Assembly (NCBI GenBank): GCA_010405405.1
Contig: MU004230.1
Span: 641,744 to 705,743, forward strand
Direction of reading: 5' to 3'
Source of the DNA: Microthyrium microscopicum
Taxonomy: Eukaryota; Ascomycota; Dothideomycetes; Microthyriales; Microthyriaceae
DNA: 64,000 nt
The position numbers and the translations under genes are program-made. The notes beneath the pieces were generated by a model. The model had not been told where the DNA came from, did no database searches, and saw nothing but the letters and a program-made list of their open reading frames with translations. Of this stretch, positions 1 through 10,599 are shown piece by piece (position 1 is the stretch's first letter; each line of letters begins with the position of its first letter).

Positions 1-987
1 GATCTTGCTCAGCTCAAAGCAGAAACAAGAGACAACCCCAAGCACAAGGAAAATGACAAACAGCTCAAAAATTCTTAGAGCTCTCATTGACATGCCTTGC
101 GAGCTATAGAATATGAGTATGATGAGAACATCAATAATAGAAATAGCGCAACCAGCAGGAAGTGGTATTTTGAACAGAATGTTCAGTGCAATTGCCGTTC
201 CTATGACCTATTCAAGTTATCAGTAAGACTAGAACAAGCTAAGGAATCCGAAATGTTAGTACCTCTGCAATATCAGTAGCAATGATAGCTGCTTCAGCAA
301 AGAAGTAAAGAACATAGTTCAACCACGGAGGAAGATGAGCTTTGCAATTTTCGGCTAGATTCAGCCCCGTTACGCTTCCCAATTTGATGCATAGCGACTG
401 GAGAAATATCGCGAATATATTCGACAAAAGCACTATGAACAAGAGTCTATAGCGAAAAGACGCTCCGGCGGCCACATCTGTCGCATAATTTCCTGATGCT
501 AGTCAGTGATTGCCAAGTGAGTGAGAAAAGCGATCATACCAGGATCAATGTAAGCAACGCTCACCATGAAGCCGGGTCCTATGAACTTTGCATACTCGAC
601 CAAGGTTTTCTTCACCTTGGCGAGGCGGCCCAAAGGTGCGTCTGGTGGATTGGGCGAAGTTCTTGGCCTTGATGGATCTCGGCCACTCATAGTCTTCTGA
701 AGCATCGTCATGCCTGCATATTCACTGCGTCCTCGTCCTGGCTCTTGGAGGAGAAGACTATTACGCCCTCGAAACCTGCTGGCTGGAGGAGTCGGATCAT
801 CGCTGATGGTTTGGTCCTGTTCTTCCCTAGGGCTGTGACTTCCGTCTGTAAGATCTATTCTTGATCCACCCACTGTTCCGCGGGGTGTGTTAAGACTTCT
901 TCTTGTTGTGAGTTCCGCAGCCAGCGCGGGAGGATTCTGGTTATGGCCCTCATCGGGGTCGGGGTCTGAGTGAACTGGGCAATTCAT
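1..987 (-). CDS. NRAMP-family divalent metal transporter, 5' part (partial)
   Basis: Proton-coupled Mn2+/Fe2+ transporter of the NRAMP/Smf family; the gene runs off the left edge and 295 residues are visible. Exons are 540-987, 263-492 and 1-207; the introns (493-539 and 208-262) have GTATG and GTACTAAC starts and AG ends. The first 125 residues are a hydrophilic, Ser/Arg-rich cytosolic tail, longer than in yeast Smf1. The first membrane helix carries the family signature DPGN (residues 148-151), which binds the metal and is split by intron 1 (DPG|N). The second exon reads through helices ending in IATDIAEV, the third through VIGTAIALNIL and two more helices. Start chosen: the only ATG before the conserved core. 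Family assignment is firm; which Smf subtype and which membrane cannot be told. Confidence 0.92.
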
Positions 988-2225
988 GCTTATATTTGGT
1001 GGTCGTCAAAGTGTATTGTGTAGTTGCACATAGCAAATTATATCAATTGATTGGCGATCGGAAGGCTGAAAGGTGGTCGTATTGTTATGGTTGAATTGGA
1101 TCTATTTGTTTGCGAGAACGGTCGAACTGCTAATATCTGAACAATCCGGCCTTAAATGCCAATTGCGTGAGAGGTTGGAGTTGTTGCAACTGTAAACAAG
1201 GCCAATTCCGGATTGGTGTTCAATGAGGCAGAGCTTGACGGTCAATTAGACCAGGCTTAGGTTGTTAAAGAAATTAGGATTAACGAGAGGAGTTGTTGGC
1301 AAAGGTCGGGTAGTCTTAGGATTATTTGTTGAGGGTCGAGACGGATAGCGGTAGAGACAAACGGGCAGAATCGGAGAAATGGTTGCAACAATGAAGTTAG
1401 ATCGTCATCACACACCGCGATCCAGGGGTTGTCCTTTGCGCCTGCAGCAATGTCAGGATTTCTCTTGAAAATGGGCAGTTGCAATTGGCTCAACTGCAAA
1501 TTCTCACGATGGAAATGATCAAGACCCACTGGCAGTTTTAAGGCTAACGTGACCCCGGTTTTGTTGCATCACGATGTCTTGAAAAAGCCATGTTTGCCCC
1601 CCGCTGATTTCTTTGTTAGTCGGCTTCTTTGAAAAGCTTCTTGGTGTTGAAGACTTCCCGAAGAACTTTCATCGTTGGCCAGACCGCTCTTTTGTCAGCC
1701 TTTCTTTTTTTACATCTCTTGTCAGCCTCATCTTCTCTTCATGTTTCGGCCGTCGTTGGATCCGGGACCTTGTAAGGCCTCCACACACACACGCTTCCAA
1801 CAGCAGAGATGCATGTCTGATGATATCCTATGTAGACTTCACGCTTGCCATCGGTCCGGGGAATCCCCACAAGTTCTAGTGTCATGCCTTCCTAGCCGAT
1901 AATATATCGGGTTGATCCAACTTCACACTTGCTTTCAAAATTGAGGCTTCTATCAATGAGCAGACCAAGATTCAGATCCTCATTGAACTCTTTTAACAGG
2001 TTCACAGAATATATAAATGAAATGGTAAATTGTAATTTGATATCAAAACAAAATGGACTGAGCGCTCGCTAAATAAAGTCCTACCCCCAATGCTTTCTGA
2101 TTGTTCCTCATTCTAAGACTACAGAGACTGATCACTTTAAATCAAATTTCTATCAGATACTACTGCAACAACTGCTTTCCTGGATCGCGCCTTCTAAAAT
2201 CGCAGTCGCAACACCAGTTGCTGGC
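988..2225. other. Intergenic region between the NRAMP start and the TFIIS 3' end
   Basis: It holds the divergence-free upstream region of the NRAMP gene and the 3' side of TFIIS. Short open frames exist (for example 1613-1902 on + and 1257-1529 on -) but they overlap each other, lack splice-linked partners and look like no family I know. No repeat or RNA gene seen. Confidence 0.6.
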
Positions 2226-3236
2226 TCAAGAGAATTTCCACCGATTGCCACAGTTCATGCACTCGCAAAAGGTCGTCATCGGCTCATCAGCAGATCGTGT
2301 TTGAGCTTGTGTATAGCTGACCTTTTTCTGACCACATTTGCCGCAGGTGAGATGTACACTGATGCTCTTCTCTTCTTCGGCCACCATTGCCTTGTCCATG
2401 TTTTCTTTCATGAGACGCGCATCCTCGGCCTGTCGCTCTGCAGACTTGAGCTCTTCATGTGTCATATTGACGAAGCGAAGAGGAGTGATGTCGCCGGAGA
2501 GGACTCGTTCGCGAAGAGCCTGGTTTGACTTGTTTTTGAGGTTCTGGAAGAGCGAGCGCATCTTGTTCTTGTATGGGTCTGATGTTTCTGGCTTGTATGT
2601 CTTGTACGCAGCCTCTTCCACGTGTTTCGCGACTCGCAAGATATCCGAGGAATCTGGGACAAGTCAACATCAAGCAGTCAAATCGCACGCAGCAAACTCA
2701 CCCTCTTCCGACATGAATGCCAGCCCATCATACATGAGCTTCAAGCAGCTGTCTCGCGTCGCATTGTCCGTAAGTTGCCACTTAACCCCATCCTCCTTTG
2801 CATTCCGCTTCTCCTTCGGCGCACTCGATTTCGACTTTCCCTTGGCCACCACCACCCCTGCCGCGGGACTGCTCATGCGAGCTGCAGGACTAACGCTCCC
2901 GTTCAGGTGTGCGCCCACACCTAATCCGCCTGGCCGTGGTGTACTCGCGCCGCTGGCCGTCCCACTTTGCGGGCCGGACGCAGTGCGCCCGCGCACATCG
3001 ACACGCCATTTGCCGACGAGCTCCTGTGCCTGACGTGCAATTGCTTTATCCGAGTGGCTTTTGAACTTGTTGACTACTATGCCAATCTTCGTGCTTCGCA
3101 ATAATTCTTCGGATGCGACGACGCCTTTGCGCAGGTCGGCGAGGAGGGAGGTGATGCGCTCGTTGGCGTCAGTGGCGGTGCTGGCCTTGGCGAGATCGCG
3201 GCCTTTTTGCTCGACTTCGCGGTTGGTGAGGGCCAT
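2226..3236 (-). CDS. DST1: Transcription elongation factor TFIIS (S-II)
   Basis: Rescues backtracked RNA polymerase II by stimulating transcript cleavage in the nucleus. Two exons (2702-3236 and 2226-2653) joined by a 48 bp intron give 320 residues, the usual length. Domain I (the LW/TFIIS-N helical bundle) covers about residues 20-80, a Ser/Thr/Pro/Gly-rich linker about 85-130, the polymerase-binding domain II about 140-255. The C-terminal zinc ribbon has Cys282, Cys285, Cys310 and Cys313 and, between them, the invariant RSADEP hairpin with the catalytic acidic pair Asp301-Glu302. All key residues are intact. The intron falls inside the D of SEEDSSD, and the acceptor is fixed by the reading frame into RVAKHVEEA. 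Convergent with nothing; its promoter faces EAF6. Confidence 0.96.
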
Positions 3237-3925
3237 TGTGAGCGTGTGAGATGTTGTGGATAGGATGATGGTGGGCTAAGGAATGAGGCTGCTGTTTGTA
3301 TAGGGATAGGCGGGGTGAAGGACAGGCGAAGAACGTGAGCGAGCAAGTGATGCAGATAATGGCACGAGGAGGAGGAGGAGCGGAAAGTTAACGTTTGCGC
3401 AAGAGGTAACAAAATTGTGAGGTTGATGTGAAAGAATGGGATGAAGTTGATCCAGATCTTCAATGTCACTGCACTGCTATTGATGCGAGTGAGCAATGGC
3501 CAAGTTGATGCCAAGGCGCGCTATTGCCTCTCTAGGAAGCCCCTCTGTTTGCCTTGTACTCCTTCCTGCTGGAATGTTGCATTCCGAGGCTCTCGAAGTT
3601 GAAGAGCACCAAAATAAGTAGTTTATCCTCAGAAAGCATTATCTAGCCAATTAAAGTTGCGTGAAATCTCCATTCGCGATGTAAGAAGTGAGACTTACTG
3701 GCTGAATGTTGAAGAGTGTGGGGCTAAAGAGGGCGGTTCCTGCCTTAGCGAAATGCGGCTCAACTCGTCATTTCCTTCCCAAAGTATTAGGCAACTATTT
3801 TTACTCTGCTGCTGGAATATTTGACATCTGAAGCTTGTACTCATCACCAACTCATCAATATTCAAAGTCACCCTCGACCTGCCGCCCGTCTTATTTCTTA
3901 CTGGTCCATCTAAATACTCGCCAAA
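3237..3925. promoter_or_regulatory. Divergent intergenic region between TFIIS and EAF6
   Basis: This 689 bp stretch separates the start codons of two nuclear chromatin/transcription genes read in opposite directions, so both promoters must lie here. A purine-rich run (gaggaggaggag) sits near 3366-3381. Open frames on the minus strand here only extend upstream of the TFIIS ATG and show no protein family. I see no defined transcription-factor site that I would call with confidence. Confidence 0.5.
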
Positions 3926-4542
3926 ATGGCAGAAAACGCTCCTCCGCCTACAGCTGCTCCAGCAGCCAACGACTCTTCTCGTGGCATGCCATACTACGAG
4001 AAGCTCCGTAAAGACCTCCGCGACGCGCTTCAGCGAAAGCGTACTCTCGACCAGAACCTTGTATGTACCCCTGAACGGCTTCAAACGCCCACGCTGATAT
4101 ATGTTTTCTTAAGGCCAACATCGAAGACAATATTTACCGCATGGAATCTTCCTACCTCGATGACACAGGAGCAGGCAATATCATCAAAGGCTTCGACAAC
4201 TACATGAAAGGCGCCACAGGCACCACCGCCGGCAGCATGGGTGGTGGCACCGCTACTAGACGCAAAGGCGGCATCACCGAAGCAGATCGCATTTTCAGTC
4301 GAAGTTCCGCCGTCGTAAACAGAGTATGTCTCTATCAACCTCTCATTCATGGAAGAATCTAACAACCATCACAGGATTCACCCGCACCTTCAACAACAAC
4401 TTCGTCGCATGCTCCAACTCCAACATCTGGTGCCGCAACTCCCGGTGCCACCAACACAAATCCAAAGAAGCACAAAAAGTCGGAAGCAGACGAGGACGAG
4501 AAACCAGCGAAACGCGGCAAGATCACGTACGGCCGCGAGTAG
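3926..4542 (+). CDS. EAF6: Chromatin modification protein Eaf6 (NuA4 histone acetyltransferase subunit)
   Basis: Small coiled-coil subunit of the NuA4 (and in yeast NuA3) histone acetyltransferase complexes. Three exons, 3926-4060, 4114-4323 and 4375-4542, give 170 residues. The family core runs from about residue 22 (YYEKLRKDLRDALQRKRTLDQNL) through ANIEDNIYRMESSYL to GNIIKGFDNYMKG, all visible across the first junction. A basic tail ends in KRGKITYGRE, the usual family ending. Introns are 53 and 51 bp with GTATGT donors. Oddity: after the TAG stop at 4540-4542 the same frame stays open for another 90 codons (see the next entry). The identification is firm. Confidence 0.93.
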
Positions 4543-5105
4543 AATTCGCGGGTTGCTCATGATGAGAACTTTGCTCCCGACTGCGCCAAACTCCAAGCGG
4601 TTAGAAACTATGACTCCCAGCTTCAGCATCGGCCTGGACCTAAGGTAAGCACAACTGGTGCGAAAAGGACTAGACAGAGGAAAAGACCGGAGATCAAAGC
4701 CGAGAGTCCAGAGATCAAAGCCGAGATCCCAAAGATGAAGGCCGAGATTCCGAAGATCAAAGTGACCTCGCCCACACCAAGCGGTGGTCAGGATACGTCT
4801 GGTTATATTTGAAGCGAGCTGTTGTTGTATCTTGAAGCTAACGCGCCAAACAGGCACCGCTTGATCTAGAAAAAGTACTATGCACCTGCCGTACCTGCTC
4901 AGAATTTCCGTGTATGGTAAGATATATCATACATGAGTTGCCGTAACAAATGTTCGCTAACAAGCCACCACCCTAGGCTCGCTCATTCGGTATGGATACA
5001 AACGCAGAATGCTACTGCCTAGTTTGCCTATCATCCGCTGACGCTGGAGAATTCGTCACATTTGCCGCCAACGTATCTGGCAATCCACACCTGCTCAAGC
5101 ATTAG
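4543..5105 (+). CDS. Unresolved cysteine-rich coding remnant or extension downstream of EAF6
   Basis: I do not recognise this protein. The frame that continues after the EAF6 stop is open to a TGA at 4810-4812 and encodes a repeated charged heptad, about KAE-[SI]-P-[EK]-[IM]-K (4690-4765), with synonymous differences between repeats, which suggests selection on the protein. Two further segments are joined by a clear intron: 4854-4916 and 4977-5105 (donor GTAAGA, acceptor CCTAG), giving the cluster CTCRTC...PC...ECYCLVC, i.e. at least seven cysteines that could bind zinc, ending at TAG 5103-5105. The link between 4543-4812 and 4854 is unclear: GTAAGC at 4645 and GTGACC near 4764 both keep phase. 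No in-frame ATG precedes the repeats except one at about 4735. It may be a small gene, a readthrough tail of Eaf6, or a decayed copy. Confidence 0.35.
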
Positions 5106-5299
5106 ACAAACTCAGGCCGAGTCCTCGTTATATAGAGATGTATTGTATTCATTACGAAAGAATAATATGTCCACGTATGTCCACTGCGTGTACTCTATAA
5201 CAGCCATAGCAGCCTTTTCTATGCCAGTCTAACTCCAGGGTATTGAATAGCTTCCCGTTGCCTATGTCCTTGCCAAAACGCCAATCAAATGTAAATGAA

Positions 5300-7088
5300 T
5301 CATTCCTCAGTCGAGGTGCGGACAGGCGCACAACACTTGCCGCCATCGCCACACTCATCGTCACAGTCTAGTAAACAGGCTGCTGAGCTGCCAAAGTCGC
5401 GTGGCCTGTTTGCTTCTGAAGCAGTATCTTCTTGCGAACAGGACTCTTGATCCGTGCCTGGCTCAGAAGGCGGATTGCTCGAACCTGCTTGTTTCCGTTG
5501 AACGTCCTTGCACCAGAACTCGGGCTGGATCGTGCTGCTGTGGATACCATAGCCGTGCAGACATCGGCGTACCTGTCTGGCCAACTCCATGTACTCTTCG
5601 CTACCCTCGCCTTTGAAATCAAAAGCGACGCGAACGTGCAGACTGGCGACGAGCTTGGTGTCGCTGAGCTGCCAGACGTGTAGATGATGGCAGCCGACAA
5701 TGCCCTTCAAGCTAAGAATATCGGCTTTGATATCATCGACGCTCAAGCCGGAAGGTGTGGCTTGTAGCAGGATACGGGAAGCAGCGCGACAGAGTGGTAT
5801 GGCGGAACAGAGAATGATGACGGTGATGACGAGCGAGATGGCAGGGTCAAAGTAGAAGCGCCAAGAGAAGGGAGTCAGCCAGATAAAGAGAGCTGTTGCG
5901 ATAACTCCTATGTTGCCGAGAGCGTCACCAAGAACGTGTAGAAAGACGCCGCGCATGTTGAGGTCGCCGTGGGAGTGCCCGTGGCCACCTTTGCTGCCAT
6001 GAGAGTGAGCGTGCCGATGTTGGGCATGTGCCTTGTTAGTTTGGTTCAGAGTTGGAGATGTGCCTGCGGATTCGAGAAGGGGTGTGGTTTCTCTAGACCC
6101 ACGGTCTTCTTGGGGTATTAAGGATGTGTCGACGGCTGATTCGTCTTCATCATCAGTAACTGGTTCTGACGTTGGGTCTTCCATTCGACCAGCTGCAATG
6201 ATGCCATTGCGGAGGGATGCTGGGTGTACATGTATATCACTCAGAGTGGAGTATTGCCGAGATCTTCTGCGATTGTGATTTTGTCGACCTGGAACCGCTA
6301 AGGAGTTTCGATAAGATGAGCTTGAATTACGCTTGGGTGATAATGTTTCCTGGCCGAGTCTCGATTCCGTGGACATTCTGACTCGGTTTTCTGGGAGAAC
6401 ATCTGCAACGTTACCGCTTTCATCGGCAACTGTAGCATCAGTAAAGTGGTGGGGAATCGCTCCCTCTTCGGAAGCTCTATAGTCATTGGAATCCAGTTTT
6501 TTCTTTTTCGTGGTTTCTTCCCCGTGTGAGTGACCATGGTCATGGAAGAGGAAGAGTCCGAGTATGTTCATGGATAGTCCAGCACATCCAACTCCAAGGA
6601 TCCATTTGGGGCTGGTAATCTCCGGCGGGTCAAAGAAGCGTTGAATGGCCTCCAGGAAGATAGAACAGCACAGTGCGACGAGGAAAACTCCATTGATAAG
6701 GGCACCCAATGTTTCTGCGCGTTGCCACTATTACCATATTAGCAAAGCCGAGCTCAGGACTCGTGTTTACTTACACCGTATGTATACTGCTTTGATCGGT
6801 GTTTGGACTGAGCAACATTGACAGCCCAAAGTCCAACACATAATGATAGTACATCATTCAGCTGTAGGTTGTCGTTAGCATGTTTGTGACGCGTAAGAGG
6901 AGATATTTCTCACCATGTGGAAAGAATCAGCTACGAGAGCGAGAGAATGAACCATAATGCCTAGAGGATGTTAGCTATTGCCATGTGTGAGATATGTTGC
7001 AGCACGTACCAACTATGAGTTCTATAAAAAAGAATATGCCATTGATGCCGAGCAGAATTTGCATTCTGCGACTTTTTGATAGCGCCAT
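5300..7088 (-). CDS. CDF/ZnT-family zinc transporter (vacuolar Zrc1/Cot1 type)
   Basis: Exports Zn2+ from the cytosol, in yeast relatives into the vacuole, in exchange for protons. Four exons (7010-7088, 6914-6960, 6775-6861, 5300-6727) give 546 residues. The start MALSKSRRMQILLGINGIFF is typical of Zrc1-like proteins. The transport site shows as DSFHMLND in helix 2 and HVLGDALGN in helix 5 (the His/Asp tetrahedral set). A long His-rich cytosolic loop between helices 4 and 5 carries HDHGHSHG and later HGSKGGHGHSHGD, separated by a Ser-rich variable segment of about 150 residues. The C-terminal metallochaperone-like domain reads HHLHVWQLSDTKLVASLHV. The tail ends in a Cys-rich patch (about CLLDCDDECGDGGKCC) that may be an extra metal ligand. 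Its 5' end faces the transposon island. Confidence 0.94.
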
Positions 7089-8219
7089 GATGGCTAGAAT
7101 TTGCTGGTCTCTCAGCCAGAAGGCGATGTAGGGATTTGGTGATAGAGATTCAAACGATGTTGAACATGATGCGGTTGCAAAGGCTTGCCTCGGGGGTTAA
7201 AGATAGCAGAAGTATCAAGGTTTGGAGTGGCGGTGGAAGTAGAGAAGTAGTAGAGATGGATTAATCAGTATCTGATGATCCATGGAAGTTGCTCGCTCAC
7301 TCGTGCTATGACGAATTAGCGATCCGCTCAACCGCTTACGGCTAGAAGCTAGCTAGCCGCCTAGCGCTATTCCGTATGAAAACAAAATGTTAGCGTCGAT
7401 TTCCCAGTGCTTGCTGCACGTTTTGATGCGAGGTTGCCAACTGCCCTGCATATTTTCTTCATCCCGGCCAATTTCTGATCACCAATGTCGTTCATCTAGA
7501 TCTTTCACTGCGGATCCGACCCGATTTTACACATGTACAACATTATGGGCGCAGAGCAGTAGAGAACTCTTCAAGAGGCTTCTTGAACATGGACGTGAGA
7601 TTGACTGCAAGCACAAACGAGCATGAAATTACCCGTCCGTCCACAGAAGAAACAGCCCTGCCATGCATGAATCAACATTTATGATATAATCCCCGAGCTA
7701 GATCAGGACATATTCATCTTCTCATTCCAAATCCATACAATCATTGCCCCAATACCCCTCCCCCTATTACTTCGCGGTCCGAACTCAATGTACTACGCGA
7801 CACAGAAACAACCCTTCCCCAGTAAGGACTTTCCGTGGCTGGCATCATAGACCTCCACCAAGAAGTCGAGTAGCAAGATCATTGGATAATATCCAAGCAG
7901 GTCAGCCGGAGCAATTGAGCAGCGATAAGCTCAGTCAAAAAGCTGCACCAATACTCCAGCGCAAGACGTGGATCATGTTGCTCTAGTAAGAGGTCAAGTA
8001 CTCCTCAAGTACTCTAGAGTCTTTCTCAGGTTCGTATCTCTTCTATTATTATTCTTGAAGCCGAGATGCAAATTCAGACTTGGGGGACATCCTGTTGTAT
8101 GCTTCGCTGCTTGGAGAAGGGTCAGGAAATCTTGTATCGTAGAGATAGTAGAGTACTAGTAGTTTTCGATGTGAAGACGACCAAATCAAAGCAATGATGG
8201 GAGATTTAGTACATTTTAT
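7089..8219. other. Upstream region of the zinc exporter, bordering the AT-rich island
   Basis: About 1.1 kb of normal-composition DNA between the zinc transporter start and the first AT-rich sequence. It should contain the transporter promoter. Short open frames at 7387-7626 and 7744-8159 have no recognisable features and no conserved splice-linked partners. I see no repeat here. Confidence 0.5.
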
Positions 8220-8265
8220 TCTTCATAAAGCATCGCCCTAAATATTAATGGGAAAATATTGATTA

Positions 8266-8345
8266 CCCATGCCTAAGACTAGACATCCTCGTTAGGGGAT
8301 GCCTAATAGCTTAGCGAGACGCTAGCTTAGAGGCTTAAATGCTAA
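8266..8345 (+). repeat. Left terminal inverted repeat of the Fot1/Pogo-type element
   Basis: About 80 bp that match the reverse complement of 17621-17700 with only a handful of differences, nearly all C/T or G/A. It contains an internal hairpin, CATCC-x-C around a short loop then GGGGATG, followed by a conserved stretch GACGCTAGCTTAGAGGCTTA shared by both ends. Confidence 0.9.
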
Positions 8346-8399
8346 GAGAAACGCTAGTACTTGTAAATGTACTACTATACTACTAAAAATAAAGTATAT

Positions 8400-9805
8400 A
8401 TTTTTTTTTTTTAATATACTAATCAAAATATAAATTAGAAGCAATTCCGTCCTTAGAATCCTCGTCTTATAATATTATTAGTATTAAGAACTCTTTATCT
8501 TTAACTTATCCTTTTAAAGCCTTCTTTTTAGCTTCCTTTACTTCTTTACGTTATAAAGTAGCTAATTCTTTATCTCTTCTCTTCTAAACAGCTTCTTAAA
8601 GACGTCCTACTTATATCTTACGAAGCTTTCTAATTAAATAGTTAATAGAATACTTAGATTAGCTTAATTTAGCCTTCTTAGTATTAACTACTCTTATCTT
8701 ACTAATTTATAAAGTATATATTTAGTATTAAGAATAAGCAACTCGTAACGCTTTAAAAAGCTTTAAAGCTATTCTTATTAAAGAGCAAATATCTCGTTCT
8801 AGGCCCTCTTAAATTATCTTAACATTTCGCTTCTTCTTTAGTATTTAAATATCCTTAAAATAATCTTTATTAAGAATAGCCTTCTCCTCTAATAAACTTA
8901 ATTTAATAACTAATTAATCTAGAACTATCTATAGATTAAAAAGATGAAGTTCTAAGTCTTTAAATACCTTCTTAATTATTCCTAACTTTATTATCTTTTA
9001 TTAAATTATAAAGATTTAGTCTAGAAAGTCTACTTTATTAAGATTTAATATTCCTTTACAAGCAAGATTACTAATAGCCTTCTAATACTAGTATTTATAA
9101 GGCTAATAATAAGTAATATCTATTAGTTATAGAATTTATAAAGTATATAAAGGTAGGAAGTAAGGAATTATCTTATTCTTAAGATAATAAGTATAGAATT
9201 CCTTCATTAATTAACTTAAATATCCATTAATAATAAGAAAACGAAATTTACCTCTTTATTGCCTCTTTAACTCTAAATCAAAGTATTTAACCTATCTAAG
9301 GAGTATCTTATCATTTATATAAGCTATTTCTAAAGTATTAAAATGCTAGGAAGCAAGTAAAAATGTCTTCCTAACCTAATCTTCTTAAATTTTACCTAAC
9401 TTTAATTTAAGGATAACTAGAGGTGGAATACTATTACTAGCTATACTTATTACTTTAATTATTATATAGAGTTCTCAATTTAAATCTTTAGGCGTAGTTA
9501 TTCTTCTTTTTTTATTACTTCTTTAATAATCTACTACTATCTCTTAACTACTAATTCCTATCCTAAATCCTTCTTTATCAACATTCTAAAGGTCCTTAGG
9601 TTAAATCGCAAGCCTTTAAAGCTTACCTTTAAGATCTTTAAACTATTTAGTAATTATAATTAGATCTTCTGCGGCATATCTATCTAATTCCTTTAGATTA
9701 TTAGCTCGTAGTATTAAATTAGCTTTATAACGAGTTATAAATTAACGAGACTAGTAAGGACTAAGAGAGAGGGGTTTAGGATTAAAAGCTAAGTAAGGAC
9801 GGTCC
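8400..9805 (-). pseudogene. Remnant of a DDE_1 (Fot1/Pogo) transposase, C-terminal two thirds
   Basis: Read on the minus strand, this stretch gives the order of conserved blocks of pogo-type transposases despite many stop codons: the NVDxxGFRIG block, the PPLxILKxK block, an FDxxTK-like block and the LxILDGHxSH block with the acidic catalytic residue mutated, then a Lys/Arg-rich tail. It is interrupted at 9811 by the LTR element; the missing N-terminal helix-turn-helix part is expected at 17281-17620. The stops are mostly TAA/TAG at positions explained by C-to-T or G-to-A changes. Confidence 0.75.
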
Positions 9806-9810
9806 TAGAT

Positions 9811-10036
9811 TGTAATGATTCCTCTTTATAGGCTTCATAGCAGTATTATGAGAGAGATCTCGTTATAAGATTACGCACTAGACCCAAGGGGGTTAGCGCG
9901 CTTAAGGATCTGCTAAGCAGACTTATTTCCCTTGTAGATCTATAGCTCTTTTAGATCTTCTTCTCTCTCTCTCCTATTTATAGATTCTAAAATATAATCT
10001 AATTATTTACTTACTTAAGTTCTATAGCTCGTTATA
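9811..10036 (+). repeat. 5' LTR of the Gypsy element
   Basis: Starts TGTAATGATTCC and ends CGTTATA (CGTTACA in the other copy, so the ancestral ends are TG...CA as in normal LTRs). Direct repeat of 17050-17275, same length. It contains the pyrimidine run CTTCTTCTCTCTCTCTCC shared by both copies. Confidence 0.93.
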
Positions 10037-10599
10037 TAATCTATAAACTATTTAAATATTTATATACTTATACTATACACTCTAGAATTTACTTCTAAAG
10101 AAACGCCTATATAGATTAATATTCTATACGCGTAATCTTAAACTTTATTAAAGATTCTTTATAGATTTACTAAATCTATTAACTCTATTAACCCCTTATC
10201 TAATTAGAGCGTTAGAATTCTTTAATACTCTTAGACCTACTAATAGCCTAAGTATTAATTACTCTTTATCCTTAGTTCTATAGAATACTAAAGTTTATCT
10301 TCTATACTACTACTAAATATTTATAATTATACTTAACATACTTACTATTAAAACGCGTTAAATAAATAAGCATTCTCTCCTAGTACCTTTCTTTATTATT
10401 TATAACTATAGCTAATAAAGCTTCTACCTAATAGACCTAAGTTAATAGCTATATAGCCTACTTACTATTTCTAGTTATTTATACTTAGCCTTATAATTAA
10501 CGTTAATCCTTATCTCTTATATATTTACGTAACCTATCTCTATTGTATTACTTTTCTACTATGCGTACTAAGTATTAAAGTAGATTTAATACTTAAAAT

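Noticed and set aside
1613-1902. Two overlapping plus-strand frames upstream of TFIIS
   Set aside because: They overlap in different frames, have no splice-linked partner, no family resemblance and lie in an expected untranslated region.
2338-3033. Long open frame of 231 codons on the plus strand
   Set aside because: It lies antisense to both TFIIS exons, whose domains and zinc ribbon are certain; the frame is a by-product of GC-rich codon use.
3077-3514. Minus-strand frame of 145 codons overlapping the TFIIS start
   Set aside because: Different frame from TFIIS, composition of untranslated leader, overlaps a certain gene.
4390-4857. Minus-strand frame of 155 codons behind EAF6
   Set aside because: Antisense to the third EAF6 exon and to the Lys/Glu repeat; its own repeat (LDLRNLGLHLWDLGFDL) is only the mirror of that repeat.
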